From NCBI GenBank assembly GCA_014650015.1, contig BMUD01000006.1:303203-367202 (forward strand): DNA of 64,000 nucleotides. The letters run 5' to 3'. Positions 13,609 to 22,794 of the stretch are shown here, piece by piece. The notes under the pieces are model-generated. The model ran no database searches. It saw nothing but the letters and a program-made list of their open reading frames with translations, and was not told where the DNA came from. The first letter of the stretch is position 1. Every line of letters starts with the position of its first letter. The position numbers were made by a program, and so were the translations under genes. This stretch comes from Streptomyces griseoloalbus. GTDB taxonomy: Bacteria; Actinomycetota; Actinomycetes; Streptomycetales; Streptomycetaceae.

Positions 13609-14982
13609 TCAGCAGCTCGACTTGCCCGCGTACACCGCGAGGGCCGTGTTGCTGCCGAGGGTGGCGGTGAGCTGGCCGGAGCCGTTCACCGTCACGGTCG
13701 TGTTGTTCTGGACGTTGCAGTACGTGCCCGCCGGGAGGGAGGTCTGGTAGGTGCGGGTCAGGGAGCCGGACTCGTGGTTGATGGCCACGAAGCCCTTGCC
13801 GCCCCGGCCGAAGGCGATCGCGTCGCCGCCGTTGTCCCACCAGTTGGTGACCGACTGGCCCCGGGTCGCGTTGCGGAAGGCGACCATGGACTTGATCTCC
13901 GTCCAGGCGTGCTGGCACTTCCAGCCGCTCTGCCAGCAGGCGTCGACCCGGCCCCCGTTCGGGGGTCCGGCGTCGTGGTCGGTGAACTCGTAGCCGGAGT
14001 TGATGTCGGGGGCGCCGTAGGGCCAGGCCAGCATGAAGACGTTGGCCAGGGTGTAGGTGGCGTTGTCCTTGTAGCTCAGCGTGCTGCCGTTGCGCTCGGT
14101 GTCGTGGTTGTCGACGAAGACGCCGGAGACGGAGCTGTTCATGTAGCCCCAGCCCTCGCCGTAGTTCTTCAGGTAGGCGAGGTTCTCGTTGTTGAAGACC
14201 CGCTTGAGGTCGTAGGCGTAGCGGAACTCCTGGACGTCGCCGTTGCCCGTGTACTCGGTGGGCTGGACGGCCTCCCCGGCGCCGTGGATGACCTCCTGCT
14301 TCCAGTACACGCCGGGGTTGCTCAGGCGGGACTTGATGTTGGCCAGGTCGGCGGCCGGCATGTGCTTGGCCGCGTCGACACGGAAGCCGTCCACACCGAG
14401 GGAGAGCAGGTCGTTGAGGTACCCGGCGACGGTCTTGCGGACGTACTCCTCGCCGGTGTCCAGGTCGGCCAGTCCGACCAGCTCGCAGTTCTGGACGTTC
14501 CCGCGGTCCTGGTAGTTGGTGATCTGCGAGGTGCAGTTGTCGAAGTCGTACGAGGAGTACAGACCGGGGTAGTTGTACTTCGTGTACGAGGAGCCGCCGG
14601 TGCCGGTGCCGTTGCCCGCCGACATGTGGTTGATGACGGTGTCGGCGACCACCTTCACCCCGGCCGCGTGACAGGTGTTCACCATGTTCCGGAACGCGGC
14701 GCGGTCACCGAGGCGGCCGGCGATCTTGTAGCTCACCGGCTGGTAGGACGTCCACCACTGGGAGCCCTGTATGTGCTCGGCGGGCGGGGAGACCTGGACG
14801 TATCCGTATCCGGCGGGGCCGAGGGTGTTGGTGCACTCGCGGGCGACGGAGGCGAAGTTCCATTCGAAGAGGACGGCGGTGACGTCCTTGGTGCCCGGCG
14901 GTGAGGCCTCCGCACCGGTCGGGGCCATGACAACCGAGGCGGCCGCGAGGGCGACGGCCCCGGAGAGGGTTCTGCGTGCCAT
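13609..14982 (-). CDS. Secreted alpha-amylase (GH13)
   Basis: The 457-residue enzyme starts at ATG 14982 ([20 protein letters not shown]), preceded by AAGGAACCCC; an alternative ATG 18 bases upstream is possible. The signal peptide should be cleaved near GAEASPPG. Hallmarks of actinobacterial/animal-type alpha-amylases are present: [46 protein letters not shown] with the nucleophile Asp, [10 protein letters not shown] with the acid Glu and [10 protein letters not shown]. The C-terminal AamyC-like beta domain ends in a pair of cysteines. No starch-binding CBM20 is attached, so the protein matches the shorter amylases. It would release maltodextrins from starch. CTTGCAG-type operators at 15037-15067 suggest MalR control. 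Confidence 0.95.
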   Translation of the reverse strand: MARRTLSGAVALAAASVVMAPTGAEASPPGTKDVTAVLFEWNFASVARECTNTLGPAGYGYVQVSPPAEHIQGSQWWTSYQPVSYKIAGRLGDRAAFRNMVNTCHAAGVKVVADTVINHMSAGNGTGTGGSSYTKYNYPGLYSSYDFDNCTSQITNYQDRGNVQNCELVGLADLDTGEEYVRKTVAGYLNDLLSLGVDGFRVDAAKHMPAADLANIKSRLSNPGVYWKQEVIHGAGEAVQPTEYTGNGDVQEFRYAYDLKRVFNNENLAYLKNYGEGWGYMNSSVSGVFVDNHDTERNGSTLSYKDNATYTLANVFMLAWPYGAPDINSGYEFTDHDAGPPNGGRVDACWQSGWKCQHAWTEIKSMVAFRNATRGQSVTNWWDNGGDAIAFGRGGKGFVAINHESGSLTRTYQTSLPAGTYCNVQNNTTVTVNGSGQLTATLGSNTALAVYAGKSSC

Positions 14983-15036
14983 GTGGGGTTCCTTCTTCAT
15001 CGAAGGGTGTGGGGAAACCGCCCAAGTCGCCTGAAG

Positions 15037-15067
15037 CTTCTTGCAGAAAACTTCAGCAACCTTGCGG
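15037..15067 (-). promoter_or_regulatory. Candidate MalR operators upstream of the alpha-amylase gene
   Basis: CTTGCAG at 15040-15046 and CTTGCGG at 15061-15067 are direct repeats 21 bp apart, two helical turns. The same motif is long known as direct repeats in Streptomyces amylase promoters and at malE. The pair lies about 60-85 bp upstream of the amylase start. Confidence 0.65.
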
Positions 15068-15159
15068 CACCGCAGATGTTAGAGGCCCGCCACCCGAAAG
15101 GGCAGCGGGCCGTACCGACTTGTATGAAAAAAGTTGCGGACCGGACGGAGGTCCGAAGG

Positions 15160-16854
15160 TCAGCCCGTGGTCCACCACACGGTGGTGTCGGCCGGGACCT
15201 CCGCCTCGCCGGCCGTCTGGGCCACCTCGCCGCTGGCGAGCAGCACCCGCCCGTAGGCCGGGGTCGTCACCGGCTCCCCCGTGGTGTTGGCGACGCACAC
15301 GAACTCCCCGCGCCGGAAGGCGAGGACGCCCTCGGGGGCCCGCAGCCACTCCACCGCGTCGCCCGCGCCCAGGTCGGCCTGCTCCCGGCGCACGGCGAGC
15401 GCGGACCGGTACAGCTCCAGCGTCGAGCCCGGCTCACCGGTCTGCGCCTCGATGCTCAGCTCGCCCCAGCCCTCCGGCTGCGGCAGCCAGCTGCCTCCCT
15501 CACCGAAGCCGTACGACGAGCCCTCCCGCGTCCACGGGATCGGCACCCGGCAGCCGTCACGGAAGCCGTCCTGGCCCGCGCCCCGGAAGTACGCCGGGTC
15601 CTGGCGCACCTCGTCCGGCAGGTCCACGACGTCCGGCAGGCCCAGCTCCTCGCCCTGGTAGACGTACGCCGACCCGGGCAGCGCCAGCATCAGCAGCGTC
15701 GCCGCACGGGCCCGGCGCAACCCCAGTTCGCGGTCGCCGGCCAGGCGGATCTGGGTGCCGAGCCCCGCCGGGTTGGCGAAGCGGGTGGCGTGCCGGGTGA
15801 CGTCGTGGTTGGACAGCACCCAGGTGGCCGGGGCCCCGACCGGGCGCATGGAGTCCAGGGTGCGGTCGATGACCGTGCGCAGTTCCTCGGCGTCCCAGTG
15901 GGTACCCAGGTACTGGAAGTTGAACGCCTGGTGCAGCTCGTCCGGGCGGACGTAGTTGGCGGTGCGCTCGACGGTCGGGGTCCAGGCCTCGGCGACGAAG
16001 ATGCGCTCGCCGGAGTACTCGTCGAGGATCAGACGCCACTGGCGGTAGATGTCGTGGACGCCGTCCTGGTCGAAGAACGGCATGACATCGTTGCCCAGCA
16101 GCTTCAACTGCTCGTGCGAGCCGAGGTCGGGCAGGCCCTCCGCCTTCACCATGCCGTGGGCCACGTCGATGCGGAAGCCGTCGACGCCCATGTCCAGCCA
16201 GAACCGCAGGATCGAGCGGAACTCGTCGCCGACCGCCGGGTGCTCCCAGTTGAAGTCGGGCTGCTCGGGCGCGAAGAGGTGCAGGTACCACTCACCGGGC
16301 GTGCCGTCGGGCTCGGTGACGCGGGTCCAGGCGGGGCCGCCGAAGATCGACTCCCAGTCGTTGGGCGGCAGGTCACCGTCCGCGCCCTTGCCGGGCCGGA
16401 AGTGGTAGCGCTCCCGCAGGGGGGAGCCGGGGCCCTCGGCGACGGCCCGCTTGAACCACTCGTGCTGGTCCGAGGAGTGGTTGGGCACCAGATCGACGAT
16501 GATCCTCAGGCCCAGTCCGTGGGCGTCCCGGATCAGCGCGTCCGCGTCGAGCAGGGTGCCGAACATGGGGTCGACGGCGCGGTAGTCGGCGACGTCGTAG
16601 CCGGCGTCGGCCTGCGGCGAGGCGTAGAAGGGGCTGAGCCACACGGCGTCCACGCCGAGGTCGCGCAGGTACGGCAGGCGGGAGCGGATGCCCTCCAGGT
16701 CGCCCATGCCGTCGCCGTTGCTGTCGGCGAAGCTGCGCGGGTACACCTGGTAGATCACCGCGTCCCGCCACCAGTCGCGGCGCCGGGCGACTGTGGCGAC
16801 GGCCGCGTCGGTGGTGGGGGTCGGGGCCGGTGCGGCGGAGTGCTGCTGGCTCAT
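15160..16854 (-). CDS. aglA: Intracellular alpha-glucosidase (GH13), maltose/maltodextrin cleaving
   Basis: The 564-residue protein starts at ATG 16854 (MSQQHSAAPAPTPTTDAAV), preceded by AAGGACGAC; the open frame upstream to 16959 runs through a hairpin and is not used. No signal peptide is seen, so it should act in the cytoplasm. GH13 alpha-glucosidase motifs are WWRDAVIYQVYPRSFADSNG, IIVDLVPNHSSDQH, GVDGFRIDVAHGM, FVAEAWTP and LSNHDVTRH. It lies directly downstream of malEFG in the same direction, as in S. coelicolor, where the neighbouring glucosidase hydrolyses imported maltose. A hairpin at 16912-16957 between malG and this gene may limit read-through. The substrate preference (alpha-1,4 versus alpha-1,6) cannot be fixed by eye. 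Confidence 0.9.
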   Translation of the reverse strand: MSQQHSAAPAPTPTTDAAVATVARRRDWWRDAVIYQVYPRSFADSNGDGMGDLEGIRSRLPYLRDLGVDAVWLSPFYASPQADAGYDVADYRAVDPMFGTLLDADALIRDAHGLGLRIIVDLVPNHSSDQHEWFKRAVAEGPGSPLRERYHFRPGKGADGDLPPNDWESIFGGPAWTRVTEPDGTPGEWYLHLFAPEQPDFNWEHPAVGDEFRSILRFWLDMGVDGFRIDVAHGMVKAEGLPDLGSHEQLKLLGNDVMPFFDQDGVHDIYRQWRLILDEYSGERIFVAEAWTPTVERTANYVRPDELHQAFNFQYLGTHWDAEELRTVIDRTLDSMRPVGAPATWVLSNHDVTRHATRFANPAGLGTQIRLAGDRELGLRRARAATLLMLALPGSAYVYQGEELGLPDVVDLPDEVRQDPAYFRGAGQDGFRDGCRVPIPWTREGSSYGFGEGGSWLPQPEGWGELSIEAQTGEPGSTLELYRSALAVRREQADLGAGDAVEWLRAPEGVLAFRRGEFVCVANTTGEPVTTPAYGRVLLASGEVAQTAGEAEVPADTTVWWTTG

Positions 16855-16911
16855 GTCGTCCTTGATACGAGTTTCGGTCGGGAAGGCGAGTGGAGGGGCG
16901 GCTGTGGGACA

Positions 16912-16957
16912 GGGCGGCCGCGGTGACAGCGGGGTCGGATGGACACCGCGGCCGCCC
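16912..16957 (-). terminator. Hairpin between malG and the alpha-glucosidase gene
   Basis: Perfect 14-base arms (16912-16925 and 16944-16957) with an 18-base loop. It lies after malG (stop 17002) and 58 bases before the aglA start. It may end the malEFG transcript or act as an attenuator that sets a lower level of aglA. Confidence 0.75.
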
Positions 16958-17001
16958 ACCCGCGCGAGTCAGGCACGCGGGAGTCGCTGACGCGAAGGGG
17001 G

Positions 17002-17913
17002 TCAGCCCTTCGTGCCGCCGGCGGTGAGGCCGGTGACCAGGTTCTTCTGCACGAGGTAGAAGAACGCGGAGACCGGTATCGCGATCAGGACCGCGGTGGC
17101 GGCCATGAGGTTGCGCTGTGCGTCGTGCTCGCTGACGAAGCTCTGCAGACCGACGGCGAGCGTGTACTTCTCGTCGTCGAGCATGAACGTCGTGGCGAAG
17201 GCGACCTCGCCGAACGCGGTGATGAAGCTGTAGAACGCGGCGACCGCCAGACCCGGCTTGGCGAGCGGCAGGATCAGCCGTGCGAACGTGCCGATGGGGG
17301 TCAGCCCGTCGACCCGTCCCGCCTCGTCGATCTCGAACGGGATGGTGTCGAAGTAGCCCTTCATCAGCCAGGCGCAGTAGGGCACCGCCGTCGAGCAGTA
17401 GACGAGGATGAGTCCAAGGTAGCTGTCGATGAGCCGCAGGTCCGAGAGGATCTGGTACATCGGCACCATCAGGACGGCCACCGGGAACATCTGGGTGACC
17501 AGGAGCACCCACATGAACTTCTTGTAGCCCGGGAAACGCATGCGGGAGACCGCGTAGCCGGTGGTGGCGGCGACCAGGACGCCGATGACCGTGGTCCCGA
17601 GCGAGACGATCAGCGAGCTCTTCAGCCAGTCGAAGAAGTTCGTGTTCTGCAGGACGAACGTGTAGTTGTCCAGCGTCATCTTGCCCCAGATGCCGCCGGG
17701 ACGCAGATAGTCGTCCTTGTCGGGGCCGAGGGACAGGAAGACCAGCCAGGCGACCGGGAACAGCGCGATCGCGCTGGCCACGATCAGCACACCGTGCGAG
17801 GTGAGACGGGCCAGAGGGCTGCCCTCGCCGCGCCGGCGCGTCGCGCGGGGCGGGGTCTTCTCGTCGGCAGGCCGGTCCGCCGGAGCAGTGGTGGTGACGG
17901 TGGTGGTGCTCAT
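17002..17913 (-). CDS. malG: Maltose/maltodextrin ABC importer, permease MalG
   Basis: The 303-residue integral membrane protein starts at ATG 17913 behind AGGAGTCCCC, 13 bases after the malF stop. Six transmembrane segments are visible, beginning with HGVLIVASAIALFPVAWLVF. The cytoplasmic EAA loop that contacts the ATPase reads EIDEAGRVDGLTPIGTFARLI-like (E-A-A/G-x-x-D-G), with the conserved Gly. It pairs with MalF to form the import channel. As usual in Streptomyces the operon lacks an ATPase gene; the shared ATPase MsiK encoded elsewhere normally energises such importers (established for S. lividans/coelicolor). Confidence 0.95.
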   Translation of the reverse strand: MSTTTVTTTAPADRPADEKTPPRATRRRGEGSPLARLTSHGVLIVASAIALFPVAWLVFLSLGPDKDDYLRPGGIWGKMTLDNYTFVLQNTNFFDWLKSSLIVSLGTTVIGVLVAATTGYAVSRMRFPGYKKFMWVLLVTQMFPVAVLMVPMYQILSDLRLIDSYLGLILVYCSTAVPYCAWLMKGYFDTIPFEIDEAGRVDGLTPIGTFARLILPLAKPGLAVAAFYSFITAFGEVAFATTFMLDDEKYTLAVGLQSFVSEHDAQRNLMAATAVLIAIPVSAFFYLVQKNLVTGLTAGGTKG

Positions 17914-17926
17914 GGGGACTCCTGCC

Positions 17927-18931
17927 TCAGATCGCGAGCTGCTGCTCATTGCGGTTCAGCCAGCGGCGGTAGAAGGAGGTGAAGACGACCAGGATGGCCA
18001 GCAGCAGCATGCCGTAGGCCGCGGACTGCGCGAAGTCGCGCGGCTGCTGCCCGAAGCCGAGCTGGTAGGCCCAGGTCACGAGGATCTGCGCGTCCGGGGC
18101 GGTGTTGCCGAACAGCAGGAAGATGACGGCGAACTGGTTGAACGTCCAGATGATGCCGAGCAGCACCACGGTGGAGCTGACCGAGCGCAGGCCGGGCAGG
18201 GTGACGTGGCGGAACCGCTGCCAGGCGTTGGCGCCGTCCATCTCGGCCGCCTCGTACAGGCTGGCGTCGATGGACTGCAGGCCTCCGAGCAGGGAGACCA
18301 TCATGAACGGCACACCGCACCAGGTGTTGACCATGATCGCGGCGAACCGCTGCCAGAAGGTGTCCTCCAGCCACAGCGGTGTCGGCAGGCCCAGGGCGTC
18401 CAGGCCGGAGTTGATGATGCCCGCGTCGGCGAGCATGAAGCGCCAGCCGAAGACGGTGACGAAGGTCGGCACGGCCCACGGCAGGATCAGGAGCAGCCGG
18501 TAGAGGGTGCGGCCCCGCAGCTTCTGGTTGAGCAGCAGGGCGAGGCCCAGGCCGATGCCGTAGTGCAGGGCGACACAGGCGGCCGTCCACACGATCGTCC
18601 AGATGAAGTGCGACCAGAAGCGGTCGTAGGCGGTCTCGCCCCACAGGATGTCGGCGTAGTTGTCCAGACCGATGAACTTGTAGGTGGCCTCGATCTCGTT
18701 GACGCCGATGGTGCGGGCCGCGTTGAGGCTGTTGGCGTCGGTGAGCGTGAGATAGAGGCCGTACCCCAGGGGGTACAGCACGAGGACGCCGAGCACGACG
18801 GCCACCGGCGCGATCATGACGTAGGCGTACCAGTGCTTGTCGAAACTGCGCTTCATACGGCGGACCGGCCCGGGCCGGGGCGCGCGGTCACCGCGGCGCT
18901 TGCCGGTCGCGCGGTCGATGGCGACTGTCAT
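17927..18931 (-). CDS. malF: Maltose/maltodextrin ABC importer, permease MalF
   Basis: The 334-residue protein starts at ATG 18931 with a basic cytoplasmic N-terminus and a first membrane segment WYAYVMIAPVAVVLGVLVLY. It has the usual six helices of sugar permeases of this class and an EAA loop EAAEMDGANAWQRFRHVTLP, the docking site for the ATPase. It lacks the extra N-terminal helices and large periplasmic loop of the E. coli protein, as Gram-positive MalF proteins do. The gene lies 97 bp after malE and 13 bp before malG. Confidence 0.95.
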   Translation of the reverse strand: MTVAIDRATGKRRGDRAPRPGPVRRMKRSFDKHWYAYVMIAPVAVVLGVLVLYPLGYGLYLTLTDANSLNAARTIGVNEIEATYKFIGLDNYADILWGETAYDRFWSHFIWTIVWTAACVALHYGIGLGLALLLNQKLRGRTLYRLLLILPWAVPTFVTVFGWRFMLADAGIINSGLDALGLPTPLWLEDTFWQRFAAIMVNTWCGVPFMMVSLLGGLQSIDASLYEAAEMDGANAWQRFRHVTLPGLRSVSSTVVLLGIIWTFNQFAVIFLLFGNTAPDAQILVTWAYQLGFGQQPRDFAQSAAYGMLLLAILVVFTSFYRRWLNRNEQQLAI

Positions 18932-19027
18932 GGTTCGGCACCTTCTGGATGATCAAGGAGTACGGCACACAGGCCGGCGACCGCCGGACCCTCCCCTCCT
19001 GGAAGCGGATCCGGCGGCCGCACGGGG

Positions 19028-20299
19028 TTACTTGCTGAAGTCCGGCACCAGCTTGGCGATCGCGGTCTCCGCGTCACCGAGCCCCTTGTCCAGGGACTCC
19101 TTGCCGCCCGCGATCTGGGGCAGCTCGTCGTCCATCGGACCCCACAGCGAGCTGTACTCGGGCAGGGCCGGACGCGGCTGCGCGGCCGGGAGGACCGTCT
19201 GGTAGCCGGCGATGCCCGGGTCGGTCCTGACCTTGTCGGTGTAGGCGTCGTCGCGCGTGGGGAGCGTGGAGTTCTCCAGCGCGATGGTCTCCTGCGCCTT
19301 GGCCGAGGTCATGAAGTTCACGAACTTCAGCGCGGCCTGCTGCTTGTCCTCGGTGGAGCCGGCGTAGACGGAGAGGTTGTGGCCGCCGGTCGGGGCGCCC
19401 GCCTTGCCGGTGGAGCCGGCCGGGACGGTGGCGATGCCGAGGTTGTTCTTGTCCTTGAACGCGGAGCCCTTGTAGAAGTTGGTGATCTCCCACGGGCCCT
19501 GGATGATCGAGGCGACCTTGCCGTTGACGAACGCGTCCTGGATGTGGGCGTAGGCGTCGGCGGTGGTGTCGGCCTTGTGCAGGCCCTTGCCGTCGAAGAG
19601 GTCCAGCCAGGTGCCGTACGCCTTCTCGGCCTCCGGCGACTTCACGGTGACCTTCCTGGCGTCGGCGTCGACCATGTCGGTGCCCTCGCCGTAGAGGAAC
19701 GGCTGGGCGTAGTAGCCCGCGGTGGAGCCCCAGTAGCCGTCGACGCCGGTCTTGTCCTTGATGGTGGCGGCGGCCTTCTTCAGGTCGTCCCAGGTCTTGG
19801 GGGCCTCGACGCCGGCCTTCTCGAACAGTTCCTTGTTGTAGACGAAGGCCAGGGTGTCCGTGGTGAACGGGACGCCGTAGGTCTTGCCCTCGTACTTGGC
19901 CTGCTCGATCAGGTTGGGCTGGAACTTGTCCTGGTCGGCGAGGGCCTCGGTGCCGTCCAGCGGGACGAAGAAGCCCTTCTTGGCGAAGGCGGGGGTCCAG
20001 CCGACCTCGGAGCGCAGCACATCGGGGGCACCCTTGGAACCGGCGGCGGTGTCGAACTTGTTCTGCGCCTGGTCGAAGGGGACGTTGACGTACTTGACCT
20101 TGATGTCCTTGTTGGCGGCCTCGAACTCCTTGACCAGGGCCTGGTACGTCGGCGCCTCGTTGGTCGCGTTGGAGGTGTCCCACCAGGTGATGGTGACCGG
20201 GCCGCCGGCCTTGTCGCCGCTGTCGCTGTCTCCGCCGCAGGCCGTCGCCGCGAGGGCGAGGGACGCCACCAGCGCGGTGGCCGCTATGCCACGCCGCAT
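19028..20299 (-). CDS. malE: Maltose/maltodextrin-binding lipoprotein MalE
   Basis: The 423-residue protein starts at ATG 20299 (MRRGIAATALVASLALAAT, then ACGGDSDS), preceded by AAGGAGAACTC. ATACGG provides the lipobox cysteine, so the mature protein sits on the outer face of the membrane. The chain has the family features ITWWDTSNATNEAPTYQALV, AYAHIQDAFVNGKVASIIQ and GPWEITNF, and a C-terminal hinge region. It captures maltose/maltodextrin and hands it to MalFG. Divergent from malR, with strong palindromic and direct-repeat operators between them, so it should be induced by maltose and repressed by MalR. Confidence 0.96.
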   Translation of the reverse strand: MRRGIAATALVASLALAATACGGDSDSGDKAGGPVTITWWDTSNATNEAPTYQALVKEFEAANKDIKVKYVNVPFDQAQNKFDTAAGSKGAPDVLRSEVGWTPAFAKKGFFVPLDGTEALADQDKFQPNLIEQAKYEGKTYGVPFTTDTLAFVYNKELFEKAGVEAPKTWDDLKKAAATIKDKTGVDGYWGSTAGYYAQPFLYGEGTDMVDADARKVTVKSPEAEKAYGTWLDLFDGKGLHKADTTADAYAHIQDAFVNGKVASIIQGPWEITNFYKGSAFKDKNNLGIATVPAGSTGKAGAPTGGHNLSVYAGSTEDKQQAALKFVNFMTSAKAQETIALENSTLPTRDDAYTDKVRTDPGIAGYQTVLPAAQPRPALPEYSSLWGPMDDELPQIAGGKESLDKGLGDAETAIAKLVPDFSK

Positions 20300-20432
20300 G
20301 AGTTCTCCTTGAGGGTGAAAGCCCGAGTGGTGCGGGCGCGGCCCCGTCTGCCGCTCCCGCCGACTTGCCGACTGCGCCGTTGCGGCCGCCGGGCGACGTG
20401 AACGTAACAGCGATGGAACCGATTCGAAAGAC

Positions 20433-20453
20433 CTTGCAGAAAAGTTTTGCAAG
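20433..20453 (-). promoter_or_regulatory. Primary MalR operator, malE promoter region
   Basis: A 21-bp near-perfect palindrome begins CTTGCAGAAA and ends TTTTGCAAG. It is the strongest operator-like element of the region, 134 bp upstream of malE and about 270 bp upstream of malR. Its half-sites match those before the amylase gene. Confidence 0.75.
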
Positions 20454-20538
20454 CAACGCCGAGAGTTATGCCGCCGTGACCTGCCCCGACCGCCCGGAAC
20501 CCCGGGTTTCCGCCCGTACGGCGGGGGTTCGGACAGTT

Positions 20539-20563
20539 GTGCAAGACTCTGCAAGGACTTGCC
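20539..20563. promoter_or_regulatory. Second cluster of MalR-type half-sites in the malR-malE gap
   Basis: TGCAAG at 20540-20545, TGCAAG at 20550-20555 and an opposed CTTGCC near 20558-20563 form a closely spaced cluster 160-185 bp before malR. It could give repression of malR itself or cooperative looping with the 20433 palindrome. Confidence 0.5.
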
Positions 20564-20721
20564 ATCCGTTGCCGCCGGGGGAATCATCCCTTGCGAACCG
20601 GACGCCGACCACGACTTGAGGGATCGCGATGACCCAGCAGCCCGCAGCGGGCCGTTCGACGGCGCGCACCAGGCGTCCGATCGGTGTGCACGGCGAGACC
20701 CGGCCGCTACAGTCCAGTCCT

Positions 20722-21756
20722 GTGACCACAAGGCTTTCCGATATCGCCGCTCAGGCGGGGGTGAGCGAGGCGACCGTCAGCCGCGTCCTCAACGGCAAGC
20801 CGGGCGTCGCCGCCACCACCCGCCAGTCCGTGCTCGCCGCCCTCGACGTCCTGGGCTACGAGCGCCCGGTGCGGCTGCGGCAGCGCAGCGAGGGCCTGGT
20901 CGGTCTGATCACCCCGGAGCTGGAGAACCCGATCTTCCCGGCGCTGGCCCAGGTCATCGGGCAGGCGCTGACCCGCCAGGGCTACACCCCGGTGCTCGCC
21001 ACCCAGACCCCGGGCGGGTCGACGGAGGACGAGCTGACGGAGATGCTGGTGGACCGCGGGGTGGCCGGCATCATCTACGTCTCCGGGCTGCACGCGGACA
21101 CCACCGCCGACACGCAGCGCTACGAGCGACTGCGCGCCCAGGGCGTGCCGTTCGTGCTCGTGGACGGCTTCTCGCCGAAGGTGCAGGCGCCCTTCATCTC
21201 CCCCGACGACCGGGCGGCGATGGCCCTCGCGGTCACCCACCTCGCCTCCCTCGGCCACACCCGCATCGGACTGGCGCTCGGGCCGAAGCGTTTCGTGCCG
21301 GTCCAGCGCAAGATCGAGGGTTTCGTCCGCACCGTGCAGGACCAGCTGGGCCTGAGCGCGGAGACGGTCGAGACCGAGCTGATCCAGCACTCCCTCTACA
21401 CCCTGGAGGGCGGCCAGGCCGCCGCGACCGCGCTCATGGACCGCGACTGCACGGCGGTGGTGTGCGCGAGCGACATGATGGCGCTGGGCGCGATACGGGC
21501 GGCGCGGCAGCGCGGCCTGGACGTGCCGAAGGACATCTCGGTGGTCGGCTTCGACGACTCCCCGCTGATCGCGTTCACCGACCCGCCGCTGACCACGGTC
21601 CGCAAGCCGGTCCCGGCGATGGGCCAGGCCGCGGTGCGCACCCTGCTGGAGGAGATCGGCGGAACGCCCGCACCGCACAGCGAGTTCGTGTTCATGCCGG
21701 AACTGGTGGTGCGCGGTTCGACCGCGTCGGCTCCTGGGGACCGGAGTCGTCCCTAG
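20722..21756 (+). CDS. malR: Maltose-operon repressor MalR (LacI/GalR family)
   Basis: The 344-residue regulator is placed at GTG 20722 because the family N-terminus is TTRLSDIAAQAGVSEATVSR, with the LacI helix-turn-helix followed by the hinge helix around LAALDVLGYERP. The periplasmic-binding-like effector domain covers about 60-335 (LVGLITPELENPIFPALAQV; VVGFDDSPLIAFTDPPLTTV). A frame open from 20629 would add 31 unrelated residues. No Shine-Dalgarno precedes GTG 20722, but a TACAGT hexamer lies 8-13 bases before it, so the message may be leaderless. The closest known relative is S. coelicolor MalR, the maltose-responsive repressor of malEFG. Confidence 0.95.
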   Translation: MTTRLSDIAAQAGVSEATVSRVLNGKPGVAATTRQSVLAALDVLGYERPVRLRQRSEGLVGLITPELENPIFPALAQVIGQALTRQGYTPVLATQTPGGSTEDELTEMLVDRGVAGIIYVSGLHADTTADTQRYERLRAQGVPFVLVDGFSPKVQAPFISPDDRAAMALAVTHLASLGHTRIGLALGPKRFVPVQRKIEGFVRTVQDQLGLSAETVETELIQHSLYTLEGGQAAATALMDRDCTAVVCASDMMALGAIRAARQRGLDVPKDISVVGFDDSPLIAFTDPPLTTVRKPVPAMGQAAVRTLLEEIGGTPAPHSEFVFMPELVVRGSTASAPGDRSRP

Positions 21757-21888
21757 GGTGGAGGAAACGACCTTCCGCGCACTGCCACGGTAGGAGACGG
21801 CCCGCCCGTCCCCGGGGGAAAACATGCGGGTCGGTCCCGACCGGGGGAGGATCTGAGGGGTGGGTCTTTTCTGGCAGACTCTGTGCCT

Positions 21889-22758
21889 ATGGGTGACACG
21901 ACCGTGACAACGCTGGACGGCCGGGAAGAGGCTGTTCGCAACCCCGTCGCGGACGAGACGGGGCGGACGTTCCTGCGCCGCCCGCGCGCCCCTCGCCGGC
22001 CCCGGCTGTGGTTCGAGATCCTGCTCATCGCGGTGAGTTACTGGACGTACTCGCTCGTGCGCAACGCCGTGCCCGAACAGCGGACCGAGGCGCTGCGCAA
22101 CGCCGACTGGATCTGGCGGCTGGAGCACCAACTCGGCACGGCGTTCGAGGAGTCCGTCAACCACGCCGTGAACTCGGTGACTTGGCTCGTCGTCGGCATG
22201 AACTACTACTACGCCACGCTGCACTTCGTGGTGACGCTGGGTGTCCTGGTGTGGCTCTACCGTAGTCATCCCGGCCGTTACGCGGCGACCCGGCTGGTCC
22301 TCTTCACCACCACCGGCATCGCCCTGGTCGGCTACTACCTGTATCCGCTGGCCCCGCCGCGCCTGATGAACGGCCAGGACTTCATCGACACCGTCCTGGT
22401 GCACGAGACCTGGGGTTCGATGGCCTCCGGCGATCTGAAGAACATGTCCAACCAGTACGCCGCGATGCCGTCGATGCACATCGGCTGGTCGGTCTGGTGC
22501 GGCCTGACGCTCTTCGCGCTGGCCACGGTCCCGTGGGTGCGCGTCCTGGGCATGGTGTACCCGGTGGCCACGCTGGTGGTCATCGTCGCCACCGCCAACC
22601 ACTTCTGGCTGGACGCGGTGGGCGGCGTCCTCTGCCTCGCCTTCGGCTACGGGGTCGCACGGCTCTGGTACGGCAGCCTGCCGTACGCCCTGCCGAGGCT
22701 GGTGCCCGGCCGGGAGGAACGGGAGCCGGGCCCGATCCCGCTGCCGAAACAGGGATGA
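21889..22758 (+). CDS. PAP2-superfamily integral membrane protein (AUR1/inositolphosphotransferase-like)
   Basis: The 289-residue protein starts at ATG 21889 (GTG 21883 is in frame as well). It has about six transmembrane helices. PAP2/AUR1 signatures are present: PLAPPRLM in the first motif region, AAMPSMHIGWSVW (PSMHxxxS) and NHFWLDAVGG (HxxxD), giving the histidine and aspartate used for phosphoryl transfer. Actinobacterial members of this shape are annotated as phosphatase PAP2 or inositol-phosphate transferase-like proteins acting on lipid phosphates at the membrane. It lies 132 bp downstream of malR in the same direction and converges with glnE. The lipid substrate is not known. Confidence 0.88.
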   Translation: MGDTTVTTLDGREEAVRNPVADETGRTFLRRPRAPRRPRLWFEILLIAVSYWTYSLVRNAVPEQRTEALRNADWIWRLEHQLGTAFEESVNHAVNSVTWLVVGMNYYYATLHFVVTLGVLVWLYRSHPGRYAATRLVLFTTTGIALVGYYLYPLAPPRLMNGQDFIDTVLVHETWGSMASGDLKNMSNQYAAMPSMHIGWSVWCGLTLFALATVPWVRVLGMVYPVATLVVIVATANHFWLDAVGGVLCLAFGYGVARLWYGSLPYALPRLVPGREEREPGPIPLPKQG

Positions 22759-22794
22759 CGGGCGGCGCGCCATGCCCTTCGGGGGACCGGGACG

